From assembly GCA_002683315.1 (NCBI GenBank), contig NYTD01000325.1, positions 1 to 40,035 on the forward strand: a DNA stretch of 40,035 nt, in the 5' to 3' direction. A program made the position numbers and the translations under genes. The notes beneath the pieces are model-generated. The model was not told the origin of the DNA. It saw only the letters and a list, made by a program, of their open reading frames with translations, and did no database searches. This stretch comes from Deltaproteobacteria bacterium (GTDB taxonomy: Bacteria > Myxococcota_A > UBA796). How positions within the stretch are numbered: the first letter of the stretch is position 1; the number at the start of each line of letters is the position of its first letter. Below, in pieces: positions 7,599-18,491 of the stretch.

Positions 7599-9698
7599 AT
7601 GATGCTTTTCGGATTATTGATCTTTGCATGTTCTGAAAAAGAAACCACCACATCTGGTCTGGTGGTCTCTACAGAGTCTCTAGACTTTGGAGAACAACCA
7701 ATTTACACACAAGAGACCCAGACATTTACCATTACGAGTCAAGAACCATCAGATGTAAGCATTCTCTCTTTGACACTAACTGGCGTTGGTACTGATGATT
7801 GGGAAGTAGAACGTGGGGATGATACAGAACTTTCTATGGGTGAACTCTTGGAAATAGACGTAACCTTCAAACCACAAGAATTAAACACGACCACTCCTGA
7901 GCTACAAATTCGCACAACTCTTGAATCCCAAGACAAGATTTATATTGCATTAAGCGGTACCGGGACAGAATCAATAGATGATTCAGATGAAGATGGATAC
8001 TCCCCTGCCGATGGAGATTGCGACGACAACGATGCCTCTCGTTATCCAAATGCTGAAGAAATATGCGATGGCAAAGACAACAATTGTGATGAAATCATCC
8101 CAGAAGATGAAGTCGATGCGGATGTTGACGGATACCGTTTGTGTGCAGATGATTGTGACGATAACGACTACCAGGTATATCCCGGTGCAGAAGAGATCTG
8201 TGACCAAAAAGATAGTGATTGCGATGGATTCATGCCTGATAATGAGGACTTTGATGGAGATGGATACCCCTTGTGTGATGGAGACTGTGAAGATGAAGAT
8301 CCAACCATCTGGCCAGACAATCCTGAGATTTGTGATGGGATCGACAACAACTGTTCTGGCGGTGTCGATGACATCGACGAAGACGGAGATGGGTACTCGC
8401 CTTGTCTAATCAATGGAGACTGCGATGATAATGATCCGACAGCCTATCCCATCGTATTGGATCTGAGTGCCGATCCAGATGGTGATGGTTCTCTTGATGC
8501 TCCCTACGATACATTGGAAATGGCATTGAACAATTTGGATCCCGTTTGTCGAACCATCGTTATGATGCCCGGAACCTACAATATTAACCTTGAGTGGAAT
8601 GATGGATTTGTAGCGTTTAACGGTGGTGGTGCTGGACCTGAAGAAGTCATTTTGGAAAGTGGAGGACGAATTGCAGATCTATCTTCTGGAGGATCCATAC
8701 GCTTTTCCAATCTCACCATTCAAAATGGACAAGGGAGTGGTGACGGTGGCGCAGTTCGTGTTCAAGGAGGATCGTTAACACTAGAACAGGTACACTTATA
8801 CAACAATCATGCTGTAGGTGACGGTGGTGCAGTATCGATTTCCGATGGTTCTCTAACGCTGCACAACGCTATCTTTGATTCCAATTCCTCTGAGGATGAT
8901 GGTGGTGCCATCTCCATGCTATCGGGAATACTCATTGATCATGGCTCACATTATCTATCCAACACAGGGACACGCGGGGGAGCGATTTTACTGGATGTTT
9001 CCGACGCACAAATCACAGGAGCACAATTTACAAGTAATGTAGCAAGTAGTACGGGTGGTGCTATCGCCTTGTCAGCAGGAACCTTACTCCAAGCTCAGCA
9101 ATCTGTATTTTCATCCAATACATCAACCGAAAAAGGTGGTGCCATCTTTATCGGAAATCACGCGCAGCAAGATTCTTATATTCGCAATAATATCTTTCAA
9201 GGCAATATCACTTCACAAAAAGGTGGAGCATTGGCCTTTTCGGGAGCTATTTCATCGATGATGGTTGCAAATAATACCTTTGTCGATAACCAGAGTGCGC
9301 AACAGGGAGCAGCTATTTTTGGTGAGGCAACAGATTCGACTGGATTATACATCTGGTCTAATATATTCTTTGCCAACGATGGAAACTATGCACTCTATCT
9401 CATGGATGAAAGCATCGCCTCTATCGGCTATAACAGTGCATTCTTGACTACATCTGTCGTCCCATGGTACTTTGATGTCAATGGAGATGCTGGTGAAAAC
9501 CGTGAAGAAGACCCCAACTTTATTAATTTTTCAAACGATGGAGATCCAACCAATGATGACTTTTCATTATCGATTGGTTCTCCCATGATCAATGCAGGCC
9601 CCTCCAACGGCGATCCTTTATTTTATAGTACGTGGGAAGATTTGGATGGCACTGCAAATGACAGAGGTCATCTCGGTGGCCAAGGAGCAGCACAATGA
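7599..9698 (+). CDS. MopE-repeat lipoprotein with ASH-like N-domain and beta-helix
   Basis: A 699-aa lipoprotein with the signal peptide MMLFGLLIFA before the Cys and a CGGAG ribosome binding site 8 nt upstream. Three parts follow. Residues about 20-125 form an ASH/HYDIN-like beta-sandwich (STESLDFGEQPIY type, 'choice-of-anchor D'). Residues about 127-285 hold four MopE-type metal-binding repeats with DxDxDG loops and ICDGxDNNC cores. Residues about 290-640 form a right-handed beta-helix of GGAI/GGAV rungs, like pectate-lyase or polymorphic outer membrane proteins. It is a likely calcium-stabilised surface protein. Its ending overlaps the next gene (ATGA). A close architectural paralog lies at 11144-13237. 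Confidence 0.85.
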   Translation: MMLFGLLIFACSEKETTTSGLVVSTESLDFGEQPIYTQETQTFTITSQEPSDVSILSLTLTGVGTDDWEVERGDDTELSMGELLEIDVTFKPQELNTTTPELQIRTTLESQDKIYIALSGTGTESIDDSDEDGYSPADGDCDDNDASRYPNAEEICDGKDNNCDEIIPEDEVDADVDGYRLCADDCDDNDYQVYPGAEEICDQKDSDCDGFMPDNEDFDGDGYPLCDGDCEDEDPTIWPDNPEICDGIDNNCSGGVDDIDEDGDGYSPCLINGDCDDNDPTAYPIVLDLSADPDGDGSLDAPYDTLEMALNNLDPVCRTIVMMPGTYNINLEWNDGFVAFNGGGAGPEEVILESGGRIADLSSGGSIRFSNLTIQNGQGSGDGGAVRVQGGSLTLEQVHLYNNHAVGDGGAVSISDGSLTLHNAIFDSNSSEDDGGAISMLSGILIDHGSHYLSNTGTRGGAILLDVSDAQITGAQFTSNVASSTGGAIALSAGTLLQAQQSVFSSNTSTEKGGAIFIGNHAQQDSYIRNNIFQGNITSQKGGALAFSGAISSMMVANNTFVDNQSAQQGAAIFGEATDSTGLYIWSNIFFANDGNYALYLMDESIASIGYNSAFLTTSVVPWYFDVNGDAGENREEDPNFINFSNDGDPTNDDFSLSIGSPMINAGPSNGDPLFYSTWEDLDGTANDRGHLGGQGAAQ

Positions 9699-11119
9699 TT
9701 GTATTCCTATCTTCTATACTCTGGGCGGCAGACGTCGATATCTCTCCAGAAGATGCAGCCGACATCGATGCAGCCATAACATTACTACGACCTGGTGATA
9801 CGCTACGCTTCACTGGAGGGACCTATGATGTATGGAATTGGAATTTCACTCTCAACGGAGAAGAGGACAACCCTATTCGAATCGTTGCAGAAGAAGGTTG
9901 TGAATTTGTCATTCGAACCAACGAAGAAGGGTCATACCCCAGTCGAGGTTTTTATTTTTCTGAATCTTCTTTTCTAGAAATAGAAAATATCCAGCTATCT
10001 GGAGACGAAGGTTGGGATGGTGAAGATGTATCGTTTGAAGGAATGCGTTTCAACGTTGTATCCGATATCTCTGTGCGGAATGTAAAGATCAAAAAAACAG
10101 GTGGTGCCTCCTTTGTTTTGACAGGAGACTCTACACGTGTCACGGTTGAGTCCAGTTCTTTTTCAAGCACACGCAATGGTACACCGGTTGTAGCAGGGTG
10201 TAACAATCTTAGCTGCTATGTCTCCGATTTTTCATTTATCAAAAATTTGGTACACAGCAACAATAATGAAAACCATGACCTCATCTACATCTATGATGGT
10301 GTACAAAATGCCACAATCAGTGACAATGTGCTCTATGGATCCGTCCGAAATGGCATCACTATGGGTCATCCAGACAATGGAGATCCGTCTTATATTGAGC
10401 GTAATGTCATTTGGAACGTTGACAATGCTGGTTTTGTCGGCCGTGGTCCTATGGTCGTACGCAACAACATCATTTTCAACACCGGAGGACAAGGGATGTA
10501 TTTTTCCAATCCCGGAACCGGATATGAAGGTATTGTCATCTCCTTTAATACAGTAGTCAAGACAGGAAGTTACGGTGTTGAACTTCGCAATTGGCATGAA
10601 GTTGTGGGAAACGTTTTTTCCAATAATGCAGTATGCAATCCTGTCGGAACATCTGTATATTTTCAAATCAATGAGGATATGGAAACAGAGACTTCTGGAC
10701 ACACCATATACAACAATCTGCTCTGTGGTTCCGTTTCCAACCTATCTGAGACATTGGGCCATTTCCTATTGGGATATGGATATTCTGATTTTATCGACGT
10801 AGAGGGATGGAACTTTTATCCTTCCGAAGACTCCATGTTGCTCAATACTGCAGATCCTTCCGGAGAAAACTTTATTCCAGAAATTGATTTTAATGGTGTT
10901 CCTCGTGATGGTGCAGCTCCTGAAATCGGTGCATACGAATGGGATGGAGCAAACAATCCTGGATGGCAAATCCGAGAAGGCTTCAAAACCTACGATCTTG
11001 AGAGCAATGTATCAGAAGAAGTAGTCTCCGAAGGATGCTGTGCAAACAATGATAGTCCTGAAAAAGCGCTGGTTTTGCTTCCTATTTTGCTACTTGCCCA
11101 CAGACGACGACGTAGCTAA
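9695..11119 (+). CDS. beta-helix surface protein with MYXO-CTERM-like tail
   Basis: A 474-aa exported protein. A short Sec signal (MIVFLSSILWA) with no charged residue is followed by AADVDISPED. Residues about 15-400 form a right-handed parallel beta-helix; the pattern of N-rich turns and ISVRNVKI, YIYDGVQNATI-type rungs is typical of pectate-lyase-like folds. The C-terminus is a MYXO-CTERM-like sorting signal: a Cys pair (EGCC), a short hydrophobic stretch LVLLPILLL and a RRRR cluster. In Myxococcota this tripartite tail is thought to be processed and anchored at the surface. It is the only such tail in the window. The start overlaps the upstream stop by 4 nt. No catalytic residues could be assigned. 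Confidence 0.8.
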   Translation: MIVFLSSILWAADVDISPEDAADIDAAITLLRPGDTLRFTGGTYDVWNWNFTLNGEEDNPIRIVAEEGCEFVIRTNEEGSYPSRGFYFSESSFLEIENIQLSGDEGWDGEDVSFEGMRFNVVSDISVRNVKIKKTGGASFVLTGDSTRVTVESSSFSSTRNGTPVVAGCNNLSCYVSDFSFIKNLVHSNNNENHDLIYIYDGVQNATISDNVLYGSVRNGITMGHPDNGDPSYIERNVIWNVDNAGFVGRGPMVVRNNIIFNTGGQGMYFSNPGTGYEGIVISFNTVVKTGSYGVELRNWHEVVGNVFSNNAVCNPVGTSVYFQINEDMETETSGHTIYNNLLCGSVSNLSETLGHFLLGYGYSDFIDVEGWNFYPSEDSMLLNTADPSGENFIPEIDFNGVPRDGAAPEIGAYEWDGANNPGWQIREGFKTYDLESNVSEEVVSEGCCANNDSPEKALVLLPILLLAHRRRRS

Positions 11120-11143
11120 TCATCCACACAGGGAGGAGAGATC

Positions 11144-13237
11144 ATGATTGCATTATTCATGCTGGCATGTGGCCCTGACATACCCGATTTTCAATATGAA
11201 ATGTCTCATACAGAGATTGATTTTGGTGTTGTCTCGATTGGTATTTGGCAAAGCTATGGAGTTCGCCTCCTAAATACAGGCTCACAACCTTTTGATGTAT
11301 GGTCTATTTCCTTTTCCGATCCAGCGGGAGATGTTTGGGAATTACAAGGAGATGTTGAGGAAAAAACACTACTTTCTGGTGAGGGAGCGATTATCGATAT
11401 TATCTTTTTACCAGAAGAAGAAAAGACCTACAGCAATACCGTTCGTTTTTTGACGTCACTTGAAGGAGATGACTCCATCAGCTATGTCACAGTGACAGGT
11501 CAAGGAGGAAATTCTATTCGCGATGATGATGGAGATGGATACTCTGTAGAGAATGGAGATTGCAACGATGACAATCCTTCCATATATCCTGGTGCTGATG
11601 AAGCCTGTGATGGTTTAGACACCAATTGTGATGGGTTCACACCTCCTGAAGAAAATGATGGTGACAATGATGGATGGCGTCTTTGTTCGGGAGACTGCGA
11701 CGATACTGACCGATTTGTATATCCCAATGCTCCTGAGCGCTGTGATGGAAAAGACAATGACTGTAACGGAATCGCGGAAGATGCGGTTGATCTAGATGGA
11801 GATGGCCAAACAGAGTGTGAAGGAGATTGCGATGATACAGAACCAACCGTTATGTATGGTGGACTTGAGATCTGTGACTTCTTAGATAACGACTGTGATG
11901 GACTCATCGATGAGTTGGATGCTGACAACGATGGCTTCTCTGCATGTTGGAGTGGTGACTGTGATGATTTTGATGCCTCTTCTTATCCTGTTGTACTCGA
12001 TGGGAATGTAGAAGGAATTGGAGAAGGAACATTGGCCGCACCATACAAATCATTAAGCACCGCATTTGCCAATCTCAATCCGAATTGCCCCACTGTTTTG
12101 ATTGTACCAGGAACCCATGAGATCGAAGGAAGCTGGACACAACAAGGAGAAGTGCGATTACTCGGTGGAGGAGAATACCCCGAAGATACCACCATAAAAC
12201 CATTTCCTACCAACTCTCGTATTTTGAGAGCTTTTCCCAACTCAAGTATTGTGTTGGAAAATCTAACAGCATTTGGTGGAGATTCCGATGTTCCGGGGAC
12301 AATTTTATATGCAGAAGATGGAACAACAAGCACCCTTCTCAATGTGGAGATTTTAGACAATCAAAGTACTGCCCAAGGAGGAGCCATCTCCATCTTTGGG
12401 GGTGTTTTGCATACCATAGACTCCACTTTCTCCTACAATACTGCAATCAATGGTGGTGCAGTTTATGTCGAATCAGGTGAATATATCGATGAAGGTTCAT
12501 CTTTTATCGCAAATGAGGCTACAAACGGTGGAGGATTGGCCACACTCAACTCCAGCGTCACGCTAAATGGGACACGATTTAAGGGCAACATCGCCAGCGA
12601 AAATGGTGGAGCCCTTTGGTCTGAGAATCCCCTATCCTTTTTGATTTCTTATATCTCTATACTCAATAATGAGGCTAATCAATGGGGTGGTGGTATATTT
12701 TTGAGCAATGCACACCAAAATCCGTACATCATAAAAAACAACCTATTTCAAGGGAACCAAGCGTTAAATGGTGGTGGAATAGCGATCTCTGGTCAGCAAG
12801 CTTCTGGAATTGTAGCCAACTCCACATTTGTCGACAACACAACACAAGAACAAGGAACCGACGTCGCATTCGATATCGATTCCGCAGTGGATGGAAATTA
12901 CCTTTGGTCCAATATATTTGCTTATGGCACAGGTCTAAGCGGTGTCTACGTCACAGAGACAGCCTTGGCCAGTGTTGGATACAATATATGCTGGTCTTCT
13001 GGAGACGAGTGTATGTCGGTTCCCGCAGATGCAGATGATGGAAGTAATTTATATGAAGCCCCCCTATTCTCGCTTTTTATCGATGATAACGCACTTGTAG
13101 GAGATGATTTCTCTTTGCAAAGCACATCTTCAGCAATCGATTCAGGACCTTTGGATGGAGAAGGGCCATCTTACTACAGCATATGGCAAGATGATGATGG
13201 GACCCAAAATGACCGAGGCTATACCGGAGGGCAGTAG
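11144..13237 (+). CDS. MopE-repeat lipoprotein with ASH-like N-domain and beta-helix, paralog
   Basis: A 697-aa lipoprotein preceded by a strong GGGAGGAGAG ribosome binding site. The signal peptide is only MIALFMLA before the Cys. The architecture mirrors the gene at 7599. It has an ASH-like sandwich (MSHTEIDFGVVSIG, about 20-125), four MopE repeats (about 127-285) and a right-handed beta-helix with GGAI/GGAV rungs (about 290-640). Both end in the same kind of tail (DxDGTxNDRGxxGGQ). The two genes flank the MYXO-CTERM beta-helix gene, which suggests local duplication. A shared surface role is inferred; no enzymatic residues are evident. The next gene is convergent. Confidence 0.85.
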   Translation: MIALFMLACGPDIPDFQYEMSHTEIDFGVVSIGIWQSYGVRLLNTGSQPFDVWSISFSDPAGDVWELQGDVEEKTLLSGEGAIIDIIFLPEEEKTYSNTVRFLTSLEGDDSISYVTVTGQGGNSIRDDDGDGYSVENGDCNDDNPSIYPGADEACDGLDTNCDGFTPPEENDGDNDGWRLCSGDCDDTDRFVYPNAPERCDGKDNDCNGIAEDAVDLDGDGQTECEGDCDDTEPTVMYGGLEICDFLDNDCDGLIDELDADNDGFSACWSGDCDDFDASSYPVVLDGNVEGIGEGTLAAPYKSLSTAFANLNPNCPTVLIVPGTHEIEGSWTQQGEVRLLGGGEYPEDTTIKPFPTNSRILRAFPNSSIVLENLTAFGGDSDVPGTILYAEDGTTSTLLNVEILDNQSTAQGGAISIFGGVLHTIDSTFSYNTAINGGAVYVESGEYIDEGSSFIANEATNGGGLATLNSSVTLNGTRFKGNIASENGGALWSENPLSFLISYISILNNEANQWGGGIFLSNAHQNPYIIKNNLFQGNQALNGGGIAISGQQASGIVANSTFVDNTTQEQGTDVAFDIDSAVDGNYLWSNIFAYGTGLSGVYVTETALASVGYNICWSSGDECMSVPADADDGSNLYEAPLFSLFIDDNALVGDDFSLQSTSSAIDSGPLDGEGPSYYSIWQDDDGTQNDRGYTGGQ

Positions 13238-13299
13238 TGTGAATATAAAAAGGCAATCAAGACACTCTTTTCAATGTTATCGGAACATCTGTATGGAGA

Positions 13300-15711
13300 T
13301 CACAATTCTCCCTCACAAATAAAGGCATGGGGCGTATAACAATCTCCATCAATCCACTCCCAAATACCGGTTGGAGAAAGATGAAGAGAAACACAATTGC
13401 TATCCGTATTCGTGGTTGGATAGCCGATGCCCCAATTAAAAAATTGGGTATACGTTCCATGCCAATCCCACATTCCTTCTTGCACCTTGTCATTTAGGCC
13501 TGTCCACCAGTAGGTATCATCACAATCTTGGTGAACACCATCTCGCGGAATCTCGGGAGCGCCGGGATAAATGGTATCATCGGTGTCATCACAATCATCT
13601 CCGCTATAGAACCCGTCTCCATCGGAATCAACACCAGACGTAGAGACCGCAAATGAGTCACTGTAATTGTAATTATAGGTATCCATGATGGTGACGAGCC
13701 AGTCATGCTCTGCTTGATCATCGATGGTCACAAGCGCATAGCCCGGATGACTAATGCATCCTCCCTTTGCAAAATCCCATGCAGAATCAGATGTGCAAAA
13801 GAGATAGTTGCTACCATTGTATGTCTCAAAATCACATGTTGGACAGTCTGTAGAAGTGCAAGGACATACACTTGATGAATCCGCGTTTCCATCACAATCA
13901 TTATCTACAGCATCACATATTTCAACAGCATCGGGATTAACCTCGATATCTTCATCATTGCAGTCAAAGTCAGGAGAACTGGTCTCTTGATCGGACAGCA
14001 CAAAGATATCATCACAATCATACTGAAGAACCCCTCCTGCAAATCCATCACCATCTGTATCAAGGTACCCTGCGAAGGCATCAATCGCCGTGTTGGGCTC
14101 GTTGATCGTACCATCACAATTGTTGTCTACTGTATCCGCACACAGCTCGTCCGCAGCTGGGCTAATATTAGGCTCGGCATCGTTACAGTCTTCATTATTC
14201 GCTACCCTACCTGCCGGCTGATAGCAGCGCTGCATGACATTGGTAATATCCCCGTATCCATCACCATCGGAGTCAAGATACCATATCGAAGTGGGTACTC
14301 CATTGTCGATTTGAAAATTACAGTCATCGTCAATCTGGTTGCAGATTTCGGCAGCAGCAGGATGAATTGCACCGTCCAAATCGTTGCAATCGGTTCCATC
14401 TGCAACATAACCAGAGGGAACAGTACAACCTAAATCCCAAGAAAGCGGATCACCATAGGTGTCACCATCGGTGTCTGCATACCAAATACTCGCATCATTG
14501 GCATTATCGTCACTGGCGCCATTGCAGTTATCATCTTCTCCATTACATACCTCTATTCCTTGTGGGTTTTGTGTTGCGTCTCCATCATCACAATCAAGAT
14601 TGTTAAGAGAGAATGACCCCACAAGTTCCGTGCAAGAATTGGTTGCTGCACCTGATCCGTATCCATCTCCATCGAGGTCGTCGTAGTATGCTGTACTTCC
14701 CAGAGCATTCTCATCGATTGTACTATCACAATCATCATCCAATTCGTTGCATAACTCCTCTGCGTTTGGGTGAATATACGAATTGCCATCGTCACAGTCC
14801 GTTGCATCCAAAACATATCCTACAGGCTGGTCACACTGCGTTATTTTAACCAACACAGTGCCATAACCATCATTGTCAAGATCCTGAAAATAGTCTAGCG
14901 GATCGACTGCATCAATATCGATAATCCCATCACAATTGTCATCTTCTTGATTGCAAATCTCCGTTCCATTTGGATGCTGCAACCCATCTGCATCATCACA
15001 ATCATAAGCATTGTCTATATACCCCTCAGGCTGCTCACATGCTGCTAAAGCAACATCCGGATTGCCAAATCCATCTTGGTCTTCATCCGCATACCAAAGA
15101 CGATTCACTTGACTTAATTCATCGATATCGCCATCACAATCGTTGTCTATTTCATCACAAACTTCAATTGCACCAATATATACCTCAGCATTATTATCAT
15201 CACAGTCTTGCGAATTGTAGACATATCCATCGGCAGCTTGTGTACAATCCGTAAGCGGAGTTGCTGGATCGCCAAATCCATCTTCATCGACATCACGAAA
15301 GAGACCAACAACCAAGTCTTCGTCGATTTCATCATCACAGTCATTGTCAATCTCATCGCAGAACTCTTCGGCTCCCGGATATGCCGTTGCGTTACTATCA
15401 TTGCAATCATTTCCGTTGGTTACATATCCGGACAATCCCTCGCACGATGTAACCTCAACTGCTAAATCGCCAAAACCATCTTGGTCGCCATCTAAATAGT
15501 ATGTCGTCGCAACTCCCTCATCAATCTCTTGGTTGCAGTTGTTGTCAATGCCATCACAACGCTCTGTTGCTGCTGGATTTACGCCTGCATTGCTATCATC
15601 ACAGTCTTCTGATGCAAGAAAACCATCTTGATCGGCATCGATATCATTTTGAGGGTCTGCGTCTTTTGAACCATGTCCAGAACAAGCCAATAAGAATAGA
15701 AATACAAACAT
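13300..15711 (-). CDS. MopE-repeat lipoprotein with C-terminal C-type lectin domain
   Basis: An 803-aa lipoprotein. ATG 15711 gives MFVFLFLLA before the Cys and lies 1 nt after the TAA of the upstream gene (TAAAATG), so the two are translationally coupled. The ORF track's longer start lies inside that gene. Nine tandem MopE repeats fill about residues 20-620; their DGDGYGDP loops should bind calcium. The last 178 residues are a C-type lectin-like domain: AWDFAKGGCISHPGYALVTI, WWTGLNDKVQEGMWDW, EWIDGDCYTPHAFICE. A tenth MopE-type unit is inserted inside the lectin domain (about 13516-13635), just before the WTGLND strand. It is probably a surface adhesin; ligand type is unknown. Confidence 0.85.
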   Translation of the reverse strand: MFVFLFLLACSGHGSKDADPQNDIDADQDGFLASEDCDDSNAGVNPAATERCDGIDNNCNQEIDEGVATTYYLDGDQDGFGDLAVEVTSCEGLSGYVTNGNDCNDSNATAYPGAEEFCDEIDNDCDDEIDEDLVVGLFRDVDEDGFGDPATPLTDCTQAADGYVYNSQDCDDNNAEVYIGAIEVCDEIDNDCDGDIDELSQVNRLWYADEDQDGFGNPDVALAACEQPEGYIDNAYDCDDADGLQHPNGTEICNQEDDNCDGIIDIDAVDPLDYFQDLDNDGYGTVLVKITQCDQPVGYVLDATDCDDGNSYIHPNAEELCNELDDDCDSTIDENALGSTAYYDDLDGDGYGSGAATNSCTELVGSFSLNNLDCDDGDATQNPQGIEVCNGEDDNCNGASDDNANDASIWYADTDGDTYGDPLSWDLGCTVPSGYVADGTDCNDLDGAIHPAAAEICNQIDDDCNFQIDNGVPTSIWYLDSDGDGYGDITNVMQRCYQPAGRVANNEDCNDAEPNISPAADELCADTVDNNCDGTINEPNTAIDAFAGYLDTDGDGFAGGVLQYDCDDIFVLSDQETSSPDFDCNDEDIEVNPDAVEICDAVDNDCDGNADSSSVCPCTSTDCPTCDFETYNGSNYLFCTSDSAWDFAKGGCISHPGYALVTIDDQAEHDWLVTIMDTYNYNYSDSFAVSTSGVDSDGDGFYSGDDCDDTDDTIYPGAPEIPRDGVHQDCDDTYWWTGLNDKVQEGMWDWHGTYTQFFNWGIGYPTTNTDSNCVSLHLSPTGIWEWIDGDCYTPHAFICEGEL

Positions 15712-15712
15712 T

Positions 15713-18214
15713 TTATCGCACCCACACATAGACATCATCAAGACCAAAAGACTCATCTGCAGGTCCTTGGCTCAATGTTGATCCAACATACAGTGAAAAG
15801 TCTTCAAAATATCCAGATTCAATCGTGGAAACATAGTGCCGAGAATCATGCGTAAAGTGATTGCCATATTGATCGGTCGGATCATAGTTGTATCCTTCTT
15901 GTGGACTTCCCCAGCCGCAAACTTGCCCGTAGATCGATAGATGATTGTCTATGTCTGTAAACCAAAAGAAATCGGCCTGTGTGTTTCCGTTGAATCCAAC
16001 ATAGGCTTCGTCAGGACCGTACACAGGATCTCCGGTATCATCCCAAGAATCCAAAGTAATATAGTCCATCTCTACCCACAATTCGGTATGTTCGATCCCA
16101 AGCGTACCAATTGTGTTGCTAAACTCTCCTCCATGATTGTGGCTTGGTCCAGAGATGACTCGATACCCACCCAAAATACGCCCCCAAGAACCACATATAC
16201 TGGTTTGTTGTAGCGTCCACCCTGGATCTGGTGGGTTCATGTCATCTACAAAAACCTGTGTCCACCCCCCAGAGAATGAGCTCATATCACACTGCAACTG
16301 CTCGATACTCCCCCACCGTGGTCCCCATGTTTCCAGTGCGACAACACAATCTGATTCTGTTGAGTATGTCGGATCCGTACAAGTGGCAGCCGCTTCACAA
16401 TCCACTTGGGTTGCATAGGTTGAATCTGAGCACGATGCTGCAGAGTGTGCGGGGACATTGATGTAGTATGCCCCGTCGGGAAGAGAGGAATCTACGCTGA
16501 GTATATCTTTACAGTTTGCAGCAGGACATATTTCATCCAAACCAAGCTGCCCAGCATCTGCCGAACCATCGCAATCATCATCGAGACCGTTGCACACTTC
16601 TATACCGTCAGGATTAATCAAACTGCGCGTATCATCACAATCGGAGGTCTGAGAAATAAAATTCTGCGGCTGTAGACAATTATACTCAATGTTATTGGGA
16701 TCCCCGTATCCATCTCCATCCAAATCCGCATACCACAGATCTGTGGGAATTCCTTCATCCGTTAAACCATTGCAGTCATCATCGATCTCATTGCAGATTT
16801 CGGTGGCATCTGGATTAATCGCTGCGCCACCTTGGGCGGGATCATCATTGCAGTCATAGATCATTGTACCAGAAGAATCATATTGTGGATCGATAAATCC
16901 AACAGAAGGCACGCACGCTAGCTCCAATAATGTCCCTCCGTATCCGTCTCCATCTTCATCAAGATAGAAGTTTTGTCGGTCTGCAGCCATCTCATCGATC
17001 ACAGTGTTGCAATTATCATCGATCTCATTGCAGTACTCTATGGCGTATGGATAGATCGTTGCACCACCTTGTATAGGGTCATCATTGCAGTCGGAACTGT
17101 TTGTGGACAGACCTACTGTGATAGAACAACTGTTTACTGGAGCGTGTACATCACCAAATCCGTCGCCATCAGCATCGGTAAAAAATACCGTTGCATCAAT
17201 GGCTTCTTCATCGAAATCCCCATCACAATCATCGTCAATACTGTTGCAGTACTCTTGACGAGCAGGACTTGTTTCAAAGCGAGCATCGTCACAATCATCG
17301 GAATTCGCAGAATACCCCGGCGGCTGGGTACATGAATATATGGTACCTGAATTTGATCCATAGCCATCAAAATCTGCATCCTCATACCAAATCAATGCAT
17401 CTATCGCGTCGTCGCCGAGAATTCCATTACAGTTATTGTCTTGACCGTTACATAGTTCAAAAGCATCGGGATTGATGGAAGAGTCTACATCATTACAATC
17501 TAGACTATTGCTCAAATATCCTTCTGGTTGAGTGCAGCCAGAGATGAACACATCTGGGTCCCCATACCCATCTGCATCTGCATCGGCAAACCAAATGATA
17601 TTTCCAACCTCGTCGATGTTTCCATCGCAATTGTTGTCGATGTCATCACAGATCTCTTCTTGCCCAGGAAAAACATCCGCATCACCATCATCGCAATCAC
17701 CACCTTGGAAAATATAATCTTCAGGCTGTGTGCATGCCCGTTGTGACTCTGTCCCATCTCCAAACCCGTCGTTGTCTCCATCTCGGTACCACAGTTCTCC
17801 AAGATCTTCGTCGATATTTCCGTCGCAGTTGTTATCGATGTCATCACAAACTTCGATTGCACTTGGATAACGACTTGAGTCATCATCATCACAATCATTT
17901 CCGTTGACCACATATCCAGCTGGAGCCTGACAACGTTCGACGAAATAATCAGAAGCACCAAAACCGTCCTCATCAGAGTCCAGGTAATACAAAGACAACA
18001 CACCCTCGTCAATCTGACCATCACAGTTGTTATCCACCTCATCGCAGACCTCAACAGATCCCGGATTGATCAAGGCATCGCTGTCATTGCAATCTTCCCA
18101 AGCAAGATAGCCATCTTGATCGGCATCAACATCACCCACAGTGCCATCTAAATCATCTGTATCCAGCATTTTATTTGTTTCAGTACTGCAAGAAAAGAGA
18201 ATCCACCAAAGCAT
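15713..18214 (-). CDS. MopE-repeat lipoprotein with fibrinogen-like GGWT domain
   Basis: An 833-aa lipoprotein with the 8-residue signal MLWWILFS before the Cys; no longer start exists in frame. Eight MopE repeats occupy about residues 28-560. The C-terminal 271 residues begin like a fibrinogen-type module (NCKDIL...DGAYYINVP) and continue with LQCDMSSFSGGWTQVF, the bacterial GGGWT signature. Between these halves lies a foreign Cys-rich insert of about 47 residues with two CtDxTYxTxxDC units (about 16304-16444). The remainder is an aromatic-rich lectin-like sandwich ending in DDVYVWVR. It is co-translated with the C-type lectin protein downstream. An adhesion role is inferred. Confidence 0.85.
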   Translation of the reverse strand: MLWWILFSCSTETNKMLDTDDLDGTVGDVDADQDGYLAWEDCNDSDALINPGSVEVCDEVDNNCDGQIDEGVLSLYYLDSDEDGFGASDYFVERCQAPAGYVVNGNDCDDDDSSRYPSAIEVCDDIDNNCDGNIDEDLGELWYRDGDNDGFGDGTESQRACTQPEDYIFQGGDCDDGDADVFPGQEEICDDIDNNCDGNIDEVGNIIWFADADADGYGDPDVFISGCTQPEGYLSNSLDCNDVDSSINPDAFELCNGQDNNCNGILGDDAIDALIWYEDADFDGYGSNSGTIYSCTQPPGYSANSDDCDDARFETSPARQEYCNSIDDDCDGDFDEEAIDATVFFTDADGDGFGDVHAPVNSCSITVGLSTNSSDCNDDPIQGGATIYPYAIEYCNEIDDNCNTVIDEMAADRQNFYLDEDGDGYGGTLLELACVPSVGFIDPQYDSSGTMIYDCNDDPAQGGAAINPDATEICNEIDDDCNGLTDEGIPTDLWYADLDGDGYGDPNNIEYNCLQPQNFISQTSDCDDTRSLINPDGIEVCNGLDDDCDGSADAGQLGLDEICPAANCKDILSVDSSLPDGAYYINVPAHSAASCSDSTYATQVDCEAAATCTDPTYSTESDCVVALETWGPRWGSIEQLQCDMSSFSGGWTQVFVDDMNPPDPGWTLQQTSICGSWGRILGGYRVISGPSHNHGGEFSNTIGTLGIEHTELWVEMDYITLDSWDDTGDPVYGPDEAYVGFNGNTQADFFWFTDIDNHLSIYGQVCGWGSPQEGYNYDPTDQYGNHFTHDSRHYVSTIESGYFEDFSLYVGSTLSQGPADESFGLDDVYVWVR

Positions 18215-18350
18215 TCTAATACTCCATATGATTGCTTATAGTATATGAGCTACAAAAAATAATGTTGAATACTTTCTATCTACCTGTTCAAAAATATGTA
18301 TCGAACATCTTCTTTTCTTGCACATCACTTGAATGGATGAAATTCAGACT

Positions 18351-18390
18351 GAATCCCATTGGAACATGGAGACCAATTGCAATGGGATTC
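18351..18390. repeat. 11-bp perfect inverted repeat
   Basis: GAATCCCATTG (18351-18361) and CAATGGGATTC (18380-18390) are exact reverse complements separated by 18 nt. No T-run follows on either strand, so it is not an intrinsic terminator. It may fold in RNA or bind a protein. Confidence 0.6.
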
Positions 18391-18491
18391 AAGAGGAGTA
18401 AAAAAGCAGTAGGACTTCGTTGATTATGATCTGGAGAATATTGCTGAAAGTTGATGGTCAGCATGGGACATGACCTGCTAGTCATACAACG